Positions 1-9,404 of a DNA stretch of 59,938 nt are shown here, piece by piece; the stretch's first letter is position 1; every line of letters starts with the position of its first letter. Below the pieces are notes generated by a model. That model worked only from the letters and a program-made list of their open reading frames with translations, had not been told where the DNA came from and did no database searches. Source of the DNA: Leptospira biflexa. Lineage in GTDB: Bacteria > Spirochaetota > UBA4802 > UB4802. The position numbers were made by a program, and so were the translations under genes. The stretch spans positions 1 through 59,938 of the forward strand of contig DYLU01000012.1 of assembly GCA_020721905.1 (NCBI GenBank), given 5' to 3'.

Positions 1-1372
1 CAATATCTTTATAGGCAGCGCCTGCTTCTTCAGCTAAACCACTGAAAGACCGTGTTCTCACTGCAATTCCGTCTCTTTCCATCTGGTTAGCTAAATCTCT
101 GCCTTTGAAACGCTTTTTTGCTTGCTGTCGTGACATTACCCTACCACTTCCATGTACCGTACTATAGAAAGATTCTTTTGCCATGGGCCCACCAACCAGA
201 ATATATGAAGCAGATTGCATGCTGCCGCCAATCAGTACGGGCTGCCCTGTCTCCCTGTACAATTCAGGTATACCATTCATGCCTTTTATGAATGCCCGTG
301 TTGCACCTTTACGGTGTACAAGTAATTGTTTATTCTTGCCATTAATATCATACTGTTCAATTTTTGCCGTATTATGGCATACGTCATATATTAACTTTAT
401 TCCCAATTCTTCAGGAGATTTTTTAAAAACCTGGCACAGTACATCACGAACAATGTGAAATATTAATTGCCTGTTAAGAAATGCAATATTTATGGCACAA
501 TTCATTGCATGAAAGTACGCCTGCCCTTCCTTAGAATGGAATGGTGCACATGCCAGCTCACGATCAGGTATGTCAATATGATATTTTTGTTTCATGACTG
601 ATATAAACTGATCCAGATAATCAGTTGCTATCTGATGACCAAAACCGCGACTGCCGCAATGTATCATGCATGCAATTTGATTATTGCCTGTAATACCAAA
701 TTTGTTTGCAATATCCCTGTTAAGAATATCATCTTCACGTATAATTTGAAACTCTAAATAATGATTACCTGACCCCAATGAACCAATCTGTTCTTTGCCA
801 CGTTCCCGTGCTTTTCCTGAAACAGCTTCAGGTTTTGCGTTTGCAATACACCCATTTTCCTCACAAAAAGTTAAATCCTCATGTATCCCGTACCCGTGTT
901 CAATAGCCCACTGGCAACCCTTAACCATTGCTTCATCAAATTGTTTGTCATTTAATGACACTATGCCTTTCCCACCAACTCCACTTGGTATTTGTGAAAA
1001 AAGCATATCCATTATTTGGTTAAGTTTTGGAGATAGTTCCTGAAAGGTTAAACTGGTAATAAAAAACCGTACACCGCAATTAATATCAAACCCTATTCCC
1101 CCCGGAGAGATAACACCATCTTCAATATCTATTGCTGCAACACCTCCTATTGGAAACCCATAACCTGAATGCCCATCAGGCATACACAATGCATAACTCT
1201 GGATGCCGGGAAGCATAGCAACATTTGTAAGCTGCTCACATACAGCATTGTCCATGCTATGAAACAATTCTTCGGAAGCATAGATACGCGCAGGTACACG
1301 CATCCCCTTTTTATAATCTCTGGGTATTTCATATAGGCAATTTCCAATTTTTTTTGCTATGCCATTTACCAT
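1..1372 (-). CDS. rtcB: RtcB RNA-splicing ligase (3' end outside window)
   Basis: RtcB joins RNA 2',3'-cyclic phosphate or 3'-phosphate ends to 5'-OH ends using GTP and Mn2+, acting in tRNA and RNA repair. The frame reads from an ATG at 1372 to the window edge, about 457 codons; the family is usually near 480, so only a short C-terminal piece is missing. Visible family blocks, in order, are GGIGFDINCGVRF (metal Asp/Cys), GSLGSGNHYLEFQ, MIHCGSRGFGHQ, VHRKGATRAF and TVHGSGRVMSR, the last holding the histidine that becomes guanylylated. No archease or rtcA gene is seen nearby. The gene is the last reading to the left of the bactofilin gene on the same strand, 25 bp apart, so the two may be co-transcribed. 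Confidence 0.95.
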   Translation of the reverse strand, partial: MVNGIAKKIGNCLYEIPRDYKKGMRVPARIYASEELFHSMDNAVCEQLTNVAMLPGIQSYALCMPDGHSGYGFPIGGVAAIDIEDGVISPGGIGFDINCGVRFFITSLTFQELSPKLNQIMDMLFSQIPSGVGGKGIVSLNDKQFDEAMVKGCQWAIEHGYGIHEDLTFCEENGCIANAKPEAVSGKARERGKEQIGSLGSGNHYLEFQIIREDDILNRDIANKFGITGNNQIACMIHCGSRGFGHQIATDYLDQFISVMKQKYHIDIPDRELACAPFHSKEGQAYFHAMNCAINIAFLNRQLIFHIVRDVLCQVFKKSPEELGIKLIYDVCHNTAKIEQYDINGKNKQLLVHRKGATRAFIKGMNGIPELYRETGQPVLIGGSMQSASYILVGGPMAKESFYSTVHGSGRVMSRQQAKKRFKGRDLANQMERDGIAVRTRSFSGLAEEAGAAYKDI

Positions 1373-1397
1373 AGTTCCTGTTTTTAATGTAATAATA

Positions 1398-1820
1398 TTA
1401 CTCTTTAGCTACTGGTTCTTTCTGATTTTGTTTTTGCTTTTGTACAGGTATTGGGCTTTTAATCATTTCACATTTGCCTTCAAATACCACACCATCAGCT
1501 ATTATAAGCTTTGATGTTTGTATATTCCCAAATAGCTTTCCATCGCTTTGTATTTCAATTCTGTCCTTAGCCTGGATGTTTCCATATACTGTTCCTTTTA
1601 TAATAACTGTATTAGCTTTTATATTTGCTTTAACAGTAGCTTTCTCACCAATAACCAAAAAATCGCCTGAAGCAATTTCACCTTCAAAGTATCCATTAAT
1701 TTGCAATGATTTCTCAAATGTTAGATCACCGTAAAATTCTGTATCTTTTCCAAATACAGTTGCTATCATTCCAATTTCATATACCGGATTTTTATTAACC
1801 TGAATAACTTTTTTAGCCAT
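1398..1820 (-). CDS. bactofilin (polymer-forming cytoskeletal protein)
   Basis: A 140-residue protein whose middle (about residues 20-110) is a run of short beta-strand repeats with regularly placed Gly, Ile and Val, as in the right-handed beta-helix of bactofilins. Bactofilins polymerise without nucleotide at the inner membrane and organise peptidoglycan enzymes or shape. The C-terminal tail is Lys/Gln/Pro-rich and probably disordered, as is normal for the family. There is no signal peptide or membrane segment. It lies between rtcB and a TPR gene, 6 kb from the mre elongasome cluster. The assignment is from pattern; which bactofilin subfamily it is cannot be told. Confidence 0.88.
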   Translation of the reverse strand: MAKKVIQVNKNPVYEIGMIATVFGKDTEFYGDLTFEKSLQINGYFEGEIASGDFLVIGEKATVKANIKANTVIIKGTVYGNIQAKDRIEIQSDGKLFGNIQTSKLIIADGVVFEGKCEMIKSPIPVQKQKQNQKEPVAKE

Positions 1821-1934
1821 TGTACATACCTTCTTCTGTTAAAATACATATGTATATTGAAAAATTCAAATTATTGCAAAAGCAAGTTTGATTTTTTACA
1901 TTTAATTATACAAGCTAAATTTATTAAATATATT

Positions 1935-2156
1935 TTATTTTGTTGTCATTGTGAATACACCATCCCAATCATCCGGGGGTGGTGTTACTTTATACTGCCT
2001 GGTACGTTCTAAATATACCTTTGAAGGGCCATCATTGGGATCAATTTTCAAAGCTTTTTCAAAAGAATCTATTGCCTGGTCCCATTGTCGCTTTTTATAT
2101 GCCTCTAATCCCGCATTGTAGTATTGTAGAACTTCTTCCTTTTCTTTGGTTATCAT
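1935..2156 (-). CDS. small TPR protein
   Basis: A 73-residue protein with one clear tetratricopeptide unit (YNAGLEAYKKRQWDQAIDSF then ALKIDPNDGPS) followed by a short tail containing PPPDDWDGVF. The same TPR plus PP-DDWDGV tail is, as I recall, often seen at the C-terminus of class III adenylate cyclases of spirochaetes; here it stands alone with its own start, so it may be a detached adaptor or the remnant of a longer gene. It has no signal peptide. Function unknown beyond a likely role in protein contacts. Confidence 0.7.
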   Translation of the reverse strand: MITKEKEEVLQYYNAGLEAYKKRQWDQAIDSFEKALKIDPNDGPSKVYLERTRQYKVTPPPDDWDGVFTMTTK

Positions 2157-2295
2157 ATAAAGCCTCTTAATGTATTTTAATATTATGTACTATCGCTTTA
2201 ACAGCCATAAATATGCAAATTACTTCTGTTTCTTATTCATGGAACAATAATCGGATAAATAAGACTTATAAAAACAATAACTATGTATAAATAAG

Positions 2296-3297
2296 TTAAT
2301 ATCTTCTGTCAACAAAGAATAATGCCAGTTCAGTCATAACATTCTTAAATTGGGTATCTGGAAATACTGATAGAAGTTTTACTGCTTTTTGTACATATTC
2401 AGCTGCAATATTTATACAATATTCAACTACATTATATTCTGTGGCTTTTTCAAGGACATAATTCCAGTTTTCATTATCTGGACGTTTTGCATAATTGATT
2501 AATAATTCTTTTTCTTTATTCCCCACTATCTGCAACAAGCGTAACAATGGCAAAGTAATCTTGCCATTAATAAAGTCATTGCCTGCATCCTTACCAGTAA
2601 TCTCCGCATTATTCAAATAATCCATTGCGTCATCAGTAATCTGAAATGCATATCCCAGTTGTAAACCACAATTATACAATACATCAGCCTGCTCATTATT
2701 CATTTTTGCAACACATGCACCAAGTTTTGCACAGGCAGCCATAAAACGGGCTGTCTTCATTTCAATAATGCGGTAATAATGATCCTCAGTTATTTTATCA
2801 ATACTGGAATATTGTATTTGATACAGTTCACCTTTCACCATTTCAATGGTTGCATCCACCATAATAGGAAAAAGGTCAGTACGGTTATTCCATACTGCAA
2901 TTTCCAGAGCTTTAGTATACATATAATCACCAGCCAGTACAGCAACTTTTGGCCCATATAGCCTGGCAACTGTAGGCAAACCACGCCGCAAATCAGCATT
3001 ATCAATAATGTCATCATGTACTAAAGAAGCAGCATGAATTATTTCAGCTGCGCAAGCAATATCAATAATGTCATCCGGGATAGAATTATTCAATCCACTT
3101 GATAAAATAATCATAGAGGCACGTATTTTTTTCCCGCTCTTTTTAAACGTATGCATACTGCTGTCGTCTAAAAGATTAATGCCTGTGTGCAAGTTACTTT
3201 TTATAGCCTCATCAACAGCTATAAGGTATTGTTCTATAGGCCTAAGAATTGACTGCAAATCTTCTTTAGGGGTCATTTTTCTGTATTCCTTAATCAA
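2296..3297 (-). CDS. polyprenyl diphosphate synthase
   Basis: A trans-isoprenyl diphosphate synthase, which condenses isopentenyl diphosphate onto an allylic primer to make the long prenyl chain of quinones or another lipid. The first Asp-rich motif DDIID is at residues 95-99 followed by an RRG, and the second, DDAMD, at 222-226; both bind Mg-diphosphate. Length (about 330) suits an IspB/HepT-type long-chain enzyme rather than IspA. The start chosen is a TTG at 3297 that overlaps the stop of the STAS gene by 4 bp, suggesting translational coupling; an ATG seven codons further in is an alternative. Chain length cannot be read from sequence by eye. Confidence 0.9.
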   Translation of the reverse strand: MIKEYRKMTPKEDLQSILRPIEQYLIAVDEAIKSNLHTGINLLDDSSMHTFKKSGKKIRASMIILSSGLNNSIPDDIIDIACAAEIIHAASLVHDDIIDNADLRRGLPTVARLYGPKVAVLAGDYMYTKALEIAVWNNRTDLFPIMVDATIEMVKGELYQIQYSSIDKITEDHYYRIIEMKTARFMAACAKLGACVAKMNNEQADVLYNCGLQLGYAFQITDDAMDYLNNAEITGKDAGNDFINGKITLPLLRLLQIVGNKEKELLINYAKRPDNENWNYVLEKATEYNVVEYCINIAAEYVQKAVKLLSVFPDTQFKNVMTELALFFVDRRY

Positions 3298-3620
3298 TCA
3301 AATGCGCTAAGACATTCACGTTGTGATTCAAAAATTTCAAATACCTTATCAAGCATAGTAGTCTGGAAAAGCTTAAGCAGGTTTTCATTTGTTATGACTA
3401 ACTTTATATCACCTTCGTTTTTTATCTTTCTTTTGAAAGCTACAATTACGCCAAGTGCAGAACTACATATATGCTTAACATCGGTCATATCCATACAGAT
3501 ATTGTTATAACCTTCATCAATCAATTTTTGTAATGTATTTTCTAAATCTTCCGACATTTCCTGATCTATTCTTCCATCTAAGGTAATGATAGCTAAATTC
3601 TCATCTTTTTTAATTTTCAT
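3294..3620 (-). CDS. STAS-domain anti-sigma factor antagonist
   Basis: A 108-residue single STAS domain of the SpoIIAA/RsbV kind. The phospho-acceptor loop is visible as ICSSALG (Ser53/Ser54) after the DMTDVKH strand. Such proteins release a sigma factor, or another target, by binding the anti-sigma kinase when unphosphorylated. No kinase (RsbW-like) or PP2C phosphatase is in the window, so the partners are elsewhere. Its stop overlaps the start of the polyprenyl synthase gene by 4 bp, an odd functional pairing that implies joint expression. RBS-like purines (GAGGTGG on the coding strand) lie just upstream of the ATG at 3620. Confidence 0.88.
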   Translation of the reverse strand: MKIKKDENLAIITLDGRIDQEMSEDLENTLQKLIDEGYNNICMDMTDVKHICSSALGVIVAFKRKIKNEGDIKLVITNENLLKLFQTTMLDKVFEIFESQRECLSAFD

Positions 3621-3793
3621 ATTCCACCTCTTTATATCCAGATATAACTTTGGTATTATACATAATTATAATTCATATTGCATATATTTACAATAATTAT
3701 TTTTAATGGCATATAGTATACAATCAAATCTTTTAAAGCTAACAGCAGGAAACCATTAAAATGTGCTTACTATTTATATACACCAAAAAAAGT

Positions 3794-4519
3794 CTATAAA
3801 ATCATTTCTTTCAACATTGCATAAGCAACGATACTAGCATATACATGTTGTACTCCGTTTTTCTTTAGCAGGCGCGCACATTCATTAATAGTTGCCCCTG
3901 TGGTATAAACATCGTCAACAATAAGAACTGATTTATCAATTATATCACCACTATTCTGAATAGTTTCATATTTCTGGTATGTATTAATAAACCTTTCATT
4001 GCCACTTAACTTTTTCTGAGCAGCTTTCTCATTTTTTATATACAATAAATTCAACACATCTTTATTGTACATTTTACCTATATGGCGTGCCATAACTTCC
4101 GACTGATTAAACCCTCTTTTCAATAAACGGTCTTTAGTTACAGGTATGTATGTTATATAATCAAAATGCCATTCCATTTTATTAATTGCATCAATACAAT
4201 ACTGTGCAAATAACATGGCAATAGATTTGTTATGTTTAAATTTCATAGCATAAATCAGTTTTGTGACAGGCCTCTCATATTTAAACAACCATACACCATC
4301 ATCTAAAAACCATTTCCTTTTGCCATGGATTTTTTCTTCTACTTTAAAAATATAATCACAGGTATAGTTTTTTACATCCATATATATCATTCTTTTGCAT
4401 TGACTACAGACTCCAAAATCATTGTTTGATATTATCTTTCCACAAATGCTACAAAATGAAGGAAAGAGTATATCAGTCATCAGGTAATGAATTGTTTTTT
4501 TTATTGTATCTATGGTCAT
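3794..4519 (-). CDS. comF: ComF-family phosphoribosyltransferase-like protein
   Basis: A 241-residue ComF/GntX homologue. The N-terminus carries a zinc-ribbon Cys set (C23, C26, C38, C41), and the C-terminus a type I PRTase PRPP-binding motif, VDDVYTTGAT at residues 201-210. ComF homologues are needed for DNA uptake in naturally competent bacteria, but they are also widespread in non-competent ones, so competence is not proven. The gene starts one base after the end of queC and is probably in one transcript with it. Its presence matters only in combination with the dispersed GCGATAG word described elsewhere in this annotation. Confidence 0.85.
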   Translation of the reverse strand: MTIDTIKKTIHYLMTDILFPSFCSICGKIISNNDFGVCSQCKRMIYMDVKNYTCDYIFKVEEKIHGKRKWFLDDGVWLFKYERPVTKLIYAMKFKHNKSIAMLFAQYCIDAINKMEWHFDYITYIPVTKDRLLKRGFNQSEVMARHIGKMYNKDVLNLLYIKNEKAAQKKLSGNERFINTYQKYETIQNSGDIIDKSVLIVDDVYTTGATINECARLLKKNGVQHVYASIVAYAMLKEMIL

Positions 4520-4520
4520 A

Positions 4521-5192
4521 CTATCGTTGTAAAGCTGGATCTATTAACCCAGCTTCTTCAAATCCTTTCTTGCGTATTTTACAGCTATCACACAACCCAC
4601 AAGGCTTACCACCAGGAAAAGGATTGTAACAACTTGATGTCAACGAATAATCAACTCCAAGGGATGTACCTAATTGTATTATCTGACCTTTCGTGAGAAG
4701 TATCAGGGGTGTCTCTATAACTATTGGCTTCCCTTCTACACCTGTTTTTGTACCTGTTGCAATCACTCTCTGAAATGATTCTATAAACTCAGGTCTGCAG
4801 TCAGGATACCCACTGTAATCAACTGCATTAACTCCTATAAAAATATGGGTAGCACCAATTGTTTCTGCATATGCCAGTGCCATAGAAAGAAAAACAATAT
4901 TGCGTGCTGGCACATATGTTGTCGGAATACTATCAGCATAATTATTAAGTATCTCTTTCCCTGAATTTCGTATTAATGATGAAGACTTAAATAAGCTATC
5001 CGGTAAATTTATAACTTGATGTGAAGCAACGTGAAGAAAGTTTGCTATTTTCCTGGCAAACTCAACTTCAATATCATGACGTTGGCCATACACAAACGTA
5101 AGTGCAAAAATGGAAAAATCCCTGCTTTTTGCAACTGCAGCAGCAGTGGCGGAATCTAACCCGCCACTAAGTAAAACTACACATCTGTCCAT
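4521..5192 (-). CDS. queC: 7-cyano-7-deazaguanine synthase
   Basis: QueC converts 7-carboxy-7-deazaguanine to preQ0 with ATP and ammonia, in queuosine biosynthesis. The PP-loop ATP motif SGGLDSATA is near the N-terminus and the C-terminal zinc cysteines are seen as CYNPFPGG then CGLCDSCKIR. The length of 223 is normal. queD, queE and queF are not in the window. No preQ1 riboswitch-like structure was recognised upstream; the gene follows a small Cys-rich gene with a 29-bp gap and precedes comF with a 1-bp gap, which indicates a short operon. Confidence 0.95.
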   Translation of the reverse strand: MDRCVVLLSGGLDSATAAAVAKSRDFSIFALTFVYGQRHDIEVEFARKIANFLHVASHQVINLPDSLFKSSSLIRNSGKEILNNYADSIPTTYVPARNIVFLSMALAYAETIGATHIFIGVNAVDYSGYPDCRPEFIESFQRVIATGTKTGVEGKPIVIETPLILLTKGQIIQLGTSLGVDYSLTSSCYNPFPGGKPCGLCDSCKIRKKGFEEAGLIDPALQR

Positions 5193-5221
5193 ACCCTTAT
5201 ATTTTCTATGATTTATTGTAT

Positions 5222-5494
5222 CTATTTAATCTCTTTTACTTCTTTTTTCCCTAACCTTAATGGGAAATATTCATATGGTTTAACACCATATACCTTAATA
5301 AAATCCTTTTCATATGGACAAACCGAACAACTCGCTCTGGTGAGACCCTCAATGGCTATTTCAAGAGAGGTCATAGCCTCAGTATATAATACACTTGTTT
5401 TATCTAAACCAATATCTGCACTCCTTATTTTCTGGAATGCGCATTGTTTGCACTTTTCAGCATTTTCTTTTACATGATCAGTAATTAGAGCCAT
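5222..5494 (-). CDS. small protein with two CxxC motifs, unknown
   Basis: I do not recognise this 90-residue soluble protein. It has CKQC near residue 15-18 and CSVCPYEKDF near residue 56, which could hold a zinc ion or an iron-sulfur centre, and a basic C-terminus. It lies upstream of queC on the same strand with a 29-bp gap, so it may be expressed with the queC-comF pair. No signal peptide or membrane segment is seen. Codon and base use look like the neighbours. Confidence 0.6.
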   Translation of the reverse strand: MALITDHVKENAEKCKQCAFQKIRSADIGLDKTSVLYTEAMTSLEIAIEGLTRASCSVCPYEKDFIKVYGVKPYEYFPLRLGKKEVKEIK

Positions 5495-5678
5495 ATTACA
5501 CCCCCGGGTTTATATTAAAACTTACTTATACAAATGTACAATACTATCAATAAAAAATCCAGCATATTTTTTACATCATTGAAATAATTCCATACTAACT
5601 ATCGCACACAATTATAGCAAAACCTAAAGCTCAAATCCTTGCTACCAATTATAAAAAAATAACCCTGTATTAAGAATA

Positions 5679-6134
5679 TTATAAATGTTTATATAGCAAT
5701 AAATTAATTAATCGTGCTATAAAGTAAGCTCCGCAAAATAAGAAAAACGGCATCGTAAAAAAGAATATTAAGATTTCTTCAAATTTAACTACCGTTCCAT
5801 GTAACACTTTTTTACCAAAGAAATTATAATGAAAATGTTGCGGATCTTTGCTGCGTTTATAGATTGCAGTTGCAATGCTTATTTTAATAAATAGCATTAT
5901 AAACATTATTAATCCGGTCATAATCCATATTAAAAATGTAAAATTAATCTTTGTCACAATTTCCGGATTAACAATAGCTAATACCGTAATGCTTCCAGCT
6001 AATAAAATATTTGTTATTGTTGTATTGATGAAACCCTTGAGATATTTATTTTCTCTTCGTAATACATAAAGAACAAGTGAATAAATGTGTATTGAAAAGG
6101 AAATTTGTAGCAGTATGAAAAGGGCAACTAACAT
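5679..6134 (-). CDS. small integral membrane protein, unknown
   Basis: A 151-residue protein with four hydrophobic segments (about residues 3-22, 38-58, 65-88 and 122-147) and a short basic loop with HFHYNFFGKK between the last two. I do not recognise the family. It sits downstream of rodA on the same strand with a gap of about 120 bp, so it could be the tail of the elongasome transcript, but nothing in its sequence links it to wall synthesis. Confidence 0.6.
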   Translation of the reverse strand: MLVALFILLQISFSIHIYSLVLYVLRRENKYLKGFINTTITNILLAGSITVLAIVNPEIVTKINFTFLIWIMTGLIMFIMLFIKISIATAIYKRSKDPQHFHYNFFGKKVLHGTVVKFEEILIFFFTMPFFLFCGAYFIARLINLLLYKHL

Positions 6135-6256
6135 CAGTATTCCTGTATACTATTATTTAAATAGCAAAAGTCTTTTTATGATACAGTACAATACTTTAAT
6201 TTGCAAGCATTCTTTTTTATTTAATTTATTATTTTATTTTTTATAATAGGGAAGAG

Positions 6257-7573
6257 CTATCGTGTACGCGAGTTTATGTTGATAAGGATTCCAGCGCTTA
6301 TAAGTGACATTATTAAATTTGAACCACCATATGATAAAAGACTAAGAGGAAGACCGGTAACCGGCATTATACCCAATGCCATGCCAATATTGATAATAAC
6401 ATGGAAGAATATCATACATGTTATTCCGCCTGCAACAAGCATGCCAAATTTATCTGAAGCTTTTAATGCAATAGTGAATCCCTTATAGATGATATACGCA
6501 TATAACAGAATTACTATAGTTGCACCAATAAAACCCCACTCTTCGGCAATGACAGAAAAAATGAAATCAGTGGATTTTTCGGGTAAAAATCCCAGTTGTG
6601 ATTGTGATCCTTTTAAAAATCCCTTGCCTATGATTCCACCTGAACCAATAGCTATCTTTGATTGTATCACATTATATCCTGAACCATAAGGATCTAAATC
6701 AGGATTTAAGAAAACTAAAATTCTTCGCTTTTGATATTCTTTTAAAAATCGCTGTATAATTACTGATAAGAATAAACCTGATGAAAATATAAATGAAGGA
6801 ATATAGATGGCCCTGTATATTTTAGAATTAAAAAAGAAATAAAGAATAAATGTAATAATAGCCACAATTAATAACGATCCGGAAATTATATATAAAAGAT
6901 CATTGCCCTTTAAAAATGAGAAAATACCACCCGATATACTTACACCACTCCATTCCAGATATGTCAGCATCATGGGCACAAACAGGGCTATAGTGGCTAT
7001 CCCCACAATGGATATCAGTTGCGGAATGTCGGCACCACCTAAAAACAATAATGTTAAAAAGATTGGCACATAAATCATTGCTGTGCCAAAATCAGGTTGC
7101 AGGTAAATGAGCAAAACAGGAACGCCAATAATAACAAACGGGATAAATAATTCACGCAATCTTTTGATATCAAATTGCCGTAATTCTAGATATTTTGATA
7201 GGATCAAAATGCTTGCCAATTTCACAAACTCAGACGGCTGTATGGCAAAAAAACCAAAACTTAGCCAAGCACGGGTATTACGTATTTTTGCTCCAAATAT
7301 AGTTGTAATTAAAAGTAAAAATAACAATATTAGATATATATATAGCGAATAGTCACCCAGTAACCTGTAATGTATTCGGGAAACCGCAAACATACATCCT
7401 GCACCAATGATAAACCATAACAACTGCTTTTTGTACAGCCCGCTGTTGACCTTTTCAATTGGGTCAAAGCCTGTTGCATAAATCGTAATAATACCAATTA
7501 ATACAAGAGCAATAATGGCAAAAAGGAAATTAATATCATATTCCTGAAAGGCTGATTTTATGGTTTTGAACAT
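6257..7573 (-). CDS. rodA: SEDS-family peptidoglycan glycosyltransferase RodA
   Basis: RodA polymerises lipid II glycan strands during lateral wall growth with its partner PBP2. The 438-residue protein has about ten membrane spans and the family blocks WLSFGFFAIQPSEFVKLA and, near the C-terminus, GLPLSLLSYGGSN. An extra hydrophobic stretch near residues 215-270 makes it slightly longer than E. coli RodA (370), as in other spirochaetes and clostridial-type RodA. The start is one base after the stop of the PBP2 gene, consistent with translational coupling and with RodA-PBP2 acting as a complex. Confidence 0.95.
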   Translation of the reverse strand: MFKTIKSAFQEYDINFLFAIIALVLIGIITIYATGFDPIEKVNSGLYKKQLLWFIIGAGCMFAVSRIHYRLLGDYSLYIYLILLFLLLITTIFGAKIRNTRAWLSFGFFAIQPSEFVKLASILILSKYLELRQFDIKRLRELFIPFVIIGVPVLLIYLQPDFGTAMIYVPIFLTLLFLGGADIPQLISIVGIATIALFVPMMLTYLEWSGVSISGGIFSFLKGNDLLYIISGSLLIVAIITFILYFFFNSKIYRAIYIPSFIFSSGLFLSVIIQRFLKEYQKRRILVFLNPDLDPYGSGYNVIQSKIAIGSGGIIGKGFLKGSQSQLGFLPEKSTDFIFSVIAEEWGFIGATIVILLYAYIIYKGFTIALKASDKFGMLVAGGITCMIFFHVIINIGMALGIMPVTGLPLSLLSYGGSNLIMSLISAGILININSRTR

Positions 7574-7574
7574 A

Positions 7575-9401
7575 TTAAAAATATCCTTTTTTTATTAGCG
7601 TACTGAAAACCTGTTCAGCAACCGGCACGGCAGTAGCTGCTCCTGCAACACCATATTCAACCATAACAACTATAGCTACAACCTTTTCTGGCTCTGCATC
7701 ATACGGACCAAAACCAACAAACCAGGCATGCTGACTTGCATCTTCCTGCCTTTTGGAACGTGTTTGTGCGGTGCCTGTTTTGCCACACATTTGCACTTTA
7801 AGATACCCCAACCGTGCTGCAGTACCATTGATTACAGCCATTCTCATTCCCTGTTTGATAGTTTCCAGTGTTGTCGGCGATAAAGGGATTTCCCGTAATT
7901 TTTCGGGAACAACAACTGAAACTATGGATGCGTTATCATTTGAACGAATCTCTTTTACAAGATGGGGCTTGAAAACAACCCCTGAATTAACAATAGCAGA
8001 AATAAAATCCATCATGCCCATAGGTGTTACCAGTATAAAACCCTGGCCAATGGAAAGATTTACCGTATCACCATCAAACCATGGCTGGCCAAAGGTCTTT
8101 AGTTTCCACTTTTTTGAAGGTATGAATCCTGTAATCTCACCAGGTATATCGATACCTGAAGGTTCGGCTAAACCTAAATAGCCCGCATAATTAAAGATGG
8201 TAGTTGGCCCTAATTTTAAACCAAGCTGGTAAAAATAAACACTGCATGATTTCGCGATAGCCCACAATAAATTAACTGAACCATGAGCCTGATAACAATA
8301 AAAATCCCTGTCAACATATCCCTTCAATGTATATTTACCAGGGCAATATAATGTTACATTGGGATTCCATTTTTCTTCTTCCAATGCAGCAATAGCAGTA
8401 ACCAGTTTAAAGGTTGATGCAGGGGGATATCGCGACTGGATAGTCCTGTTTAAAAATGGCTTATTTATATCATTATTTAACTGTGTTATTATTTTTGCAT
8501 TATTTTTTGATATAATCAGATTTGGGTCATAATCAGGCTTGCTTACCAGGCTTAAAATTTCACCTGTTGCAGGTTTCATAACAATAACAGAACCCCTGTT
8601 ATTGCCCAATGCCGTATAGGCTGTTTTCTGGACATCATAATCAATCGTAAGAACAATATTATACCCTGGCCTGGGATGCTGGCCAATTTCTTCTCCTTCA
8701 GTTCTGTTTTTTGCATCAACAATACGGCGTACATAACCATCAACACCTCGCAATGTTGAATCATACTGCCGTTCAATTCCTGCTTTTCCAATTTTCTGAT
8801 AGTATTTGTATCCAACATCCTTATAGGTATTATATTCATCTTTAGTCAAGCTTCCAATATATCCTAACACATGCGAAAACATGTTTGCAAAAGGATATAC
8901 CCTGACCGGTGCATCTTCCCACATGATGTTTGGAAATTTATCTTGATTTGTGGCGATAGTTACTACACTATCAAAAGGAACATCTTCCTGAATAATATAT
9001 CGGTTATATGGATTACTTGATTGTATATCCGCAATTATCTCTTCATAGGGAAGTTTTAAAAGTGCACAAACATTTTTTATTGCATAATATAATGTTTGCT
9101 TTTCCTGATACCGAGCGGGAATAACAATGATATTAAACGATGGTCTGTTTGTTGCCAGTACCATATTCTGTTTATCAGAAGCAAAATTCCTGTCATAAAT
9201 TTCACCGCGGGATGCAGGAATAGGAATATTGTTTTCCATGTTCATGCGTGACTTTTCCGAATATTCCTTCCCCTGAATTATCTGCAGATTTACAAGCTGG
9301 AAGAAAAAAATACCAAACATGGCAATAACAATAATGCCAACAAAAAAAAGCCGTTTTCTGAACTCATCTATAATTTTTGTTCTTATTGAAGCAAATTGCA
9401 T
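7575..9401 (-). CDS. mrdA: penicillin-binding protein 2 (class B transpeptidase)
   Basis: The monofunctional transpeptidase of the elongasome, cross-linking peptidoglycan made by RodA. One N-terminal membrane anchor (about residues 17-38) is followed by the pedestal domain with SRGEIYDRN and the transpeptidase domain with catalytic serine in PPASTFKLV, SCS in AKSCSVYF, and CGKTGTAQT near the end. Length 608 is typical. It follows mreD with a 3-bp gap and precedes rodA with a 1-bp gap, so the cluster is tightly coupled. Confidence 0.96.
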   Translation of the reverse strand: MQFASIRTKIIDEFRKRLFFVGIIVIAMFGIFFFQLVNLQIIQGKEYSEKSRMNMENNIPIPASRGEIYDRNFASDKQNMVLATNRPSFNIIVIPARYQEKQTLYYAIKNVCALLKLPYEEIIADIQSSNPYNRYIIQEDVPFDSVVTIATNQDKFPNIMWEDAPVRVYPFANMFSHVLGYIGSLTKDEYNTYKDVGYKYYQKIGKAGIERQYDSTLRGVDGYVRRIVDAKNRTEGEEIGQHPRPGYNIVLTIDYDVQKTAYTALGNNRGSVIVMKPATGEILSLVSKPDYDPNLIISKNNAKIITQLNNDINKPFLNRTIQSRYPPASTFKLVTAIAALEEEKWNPNVTLYCPGKYTLKGYVDRDFYCYQAHGSVNLLWAIAKSCSVYFYQLGLKLGPTTIFNYAGYLGLAEPSGIDIPGEITGFIPSKKWKLKTFGQPWFDGDTVNLSIGQGFILVTPMGMMDFISAIVNSGVVFKPHLVKEIRSNDNASIVSVVVPEKLREIPLSPTTLETIKQGMRMAVINGTAARLGYLKVQMCGKTGTAQTRSKRQEDASQHAWFVGFGPYDAEPEKVVAIVVMVEYGVAGAATAVPVAEQVFSTLIKKGYF

Positions 9402-9404
9402 ACC

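Noticed and set aside
3961-5192. Natural competence operon
   Set aside because: Only comF is seen; no comEA, comEC, pilus or dprA genes are in the window, so competence is only a hypothesis.
5495-5678. preQ1 riboswitch near the queC group
   Set aside because: No H-type pseudoknot pattern with the usual C-rich stem and A-rich tail was found.
7753-8181. Open frame of 142 codons on the plus strand within mrdA
   Set aside because: It is antisense to a conserved transpeptidase domain and its product shows no family pattern.
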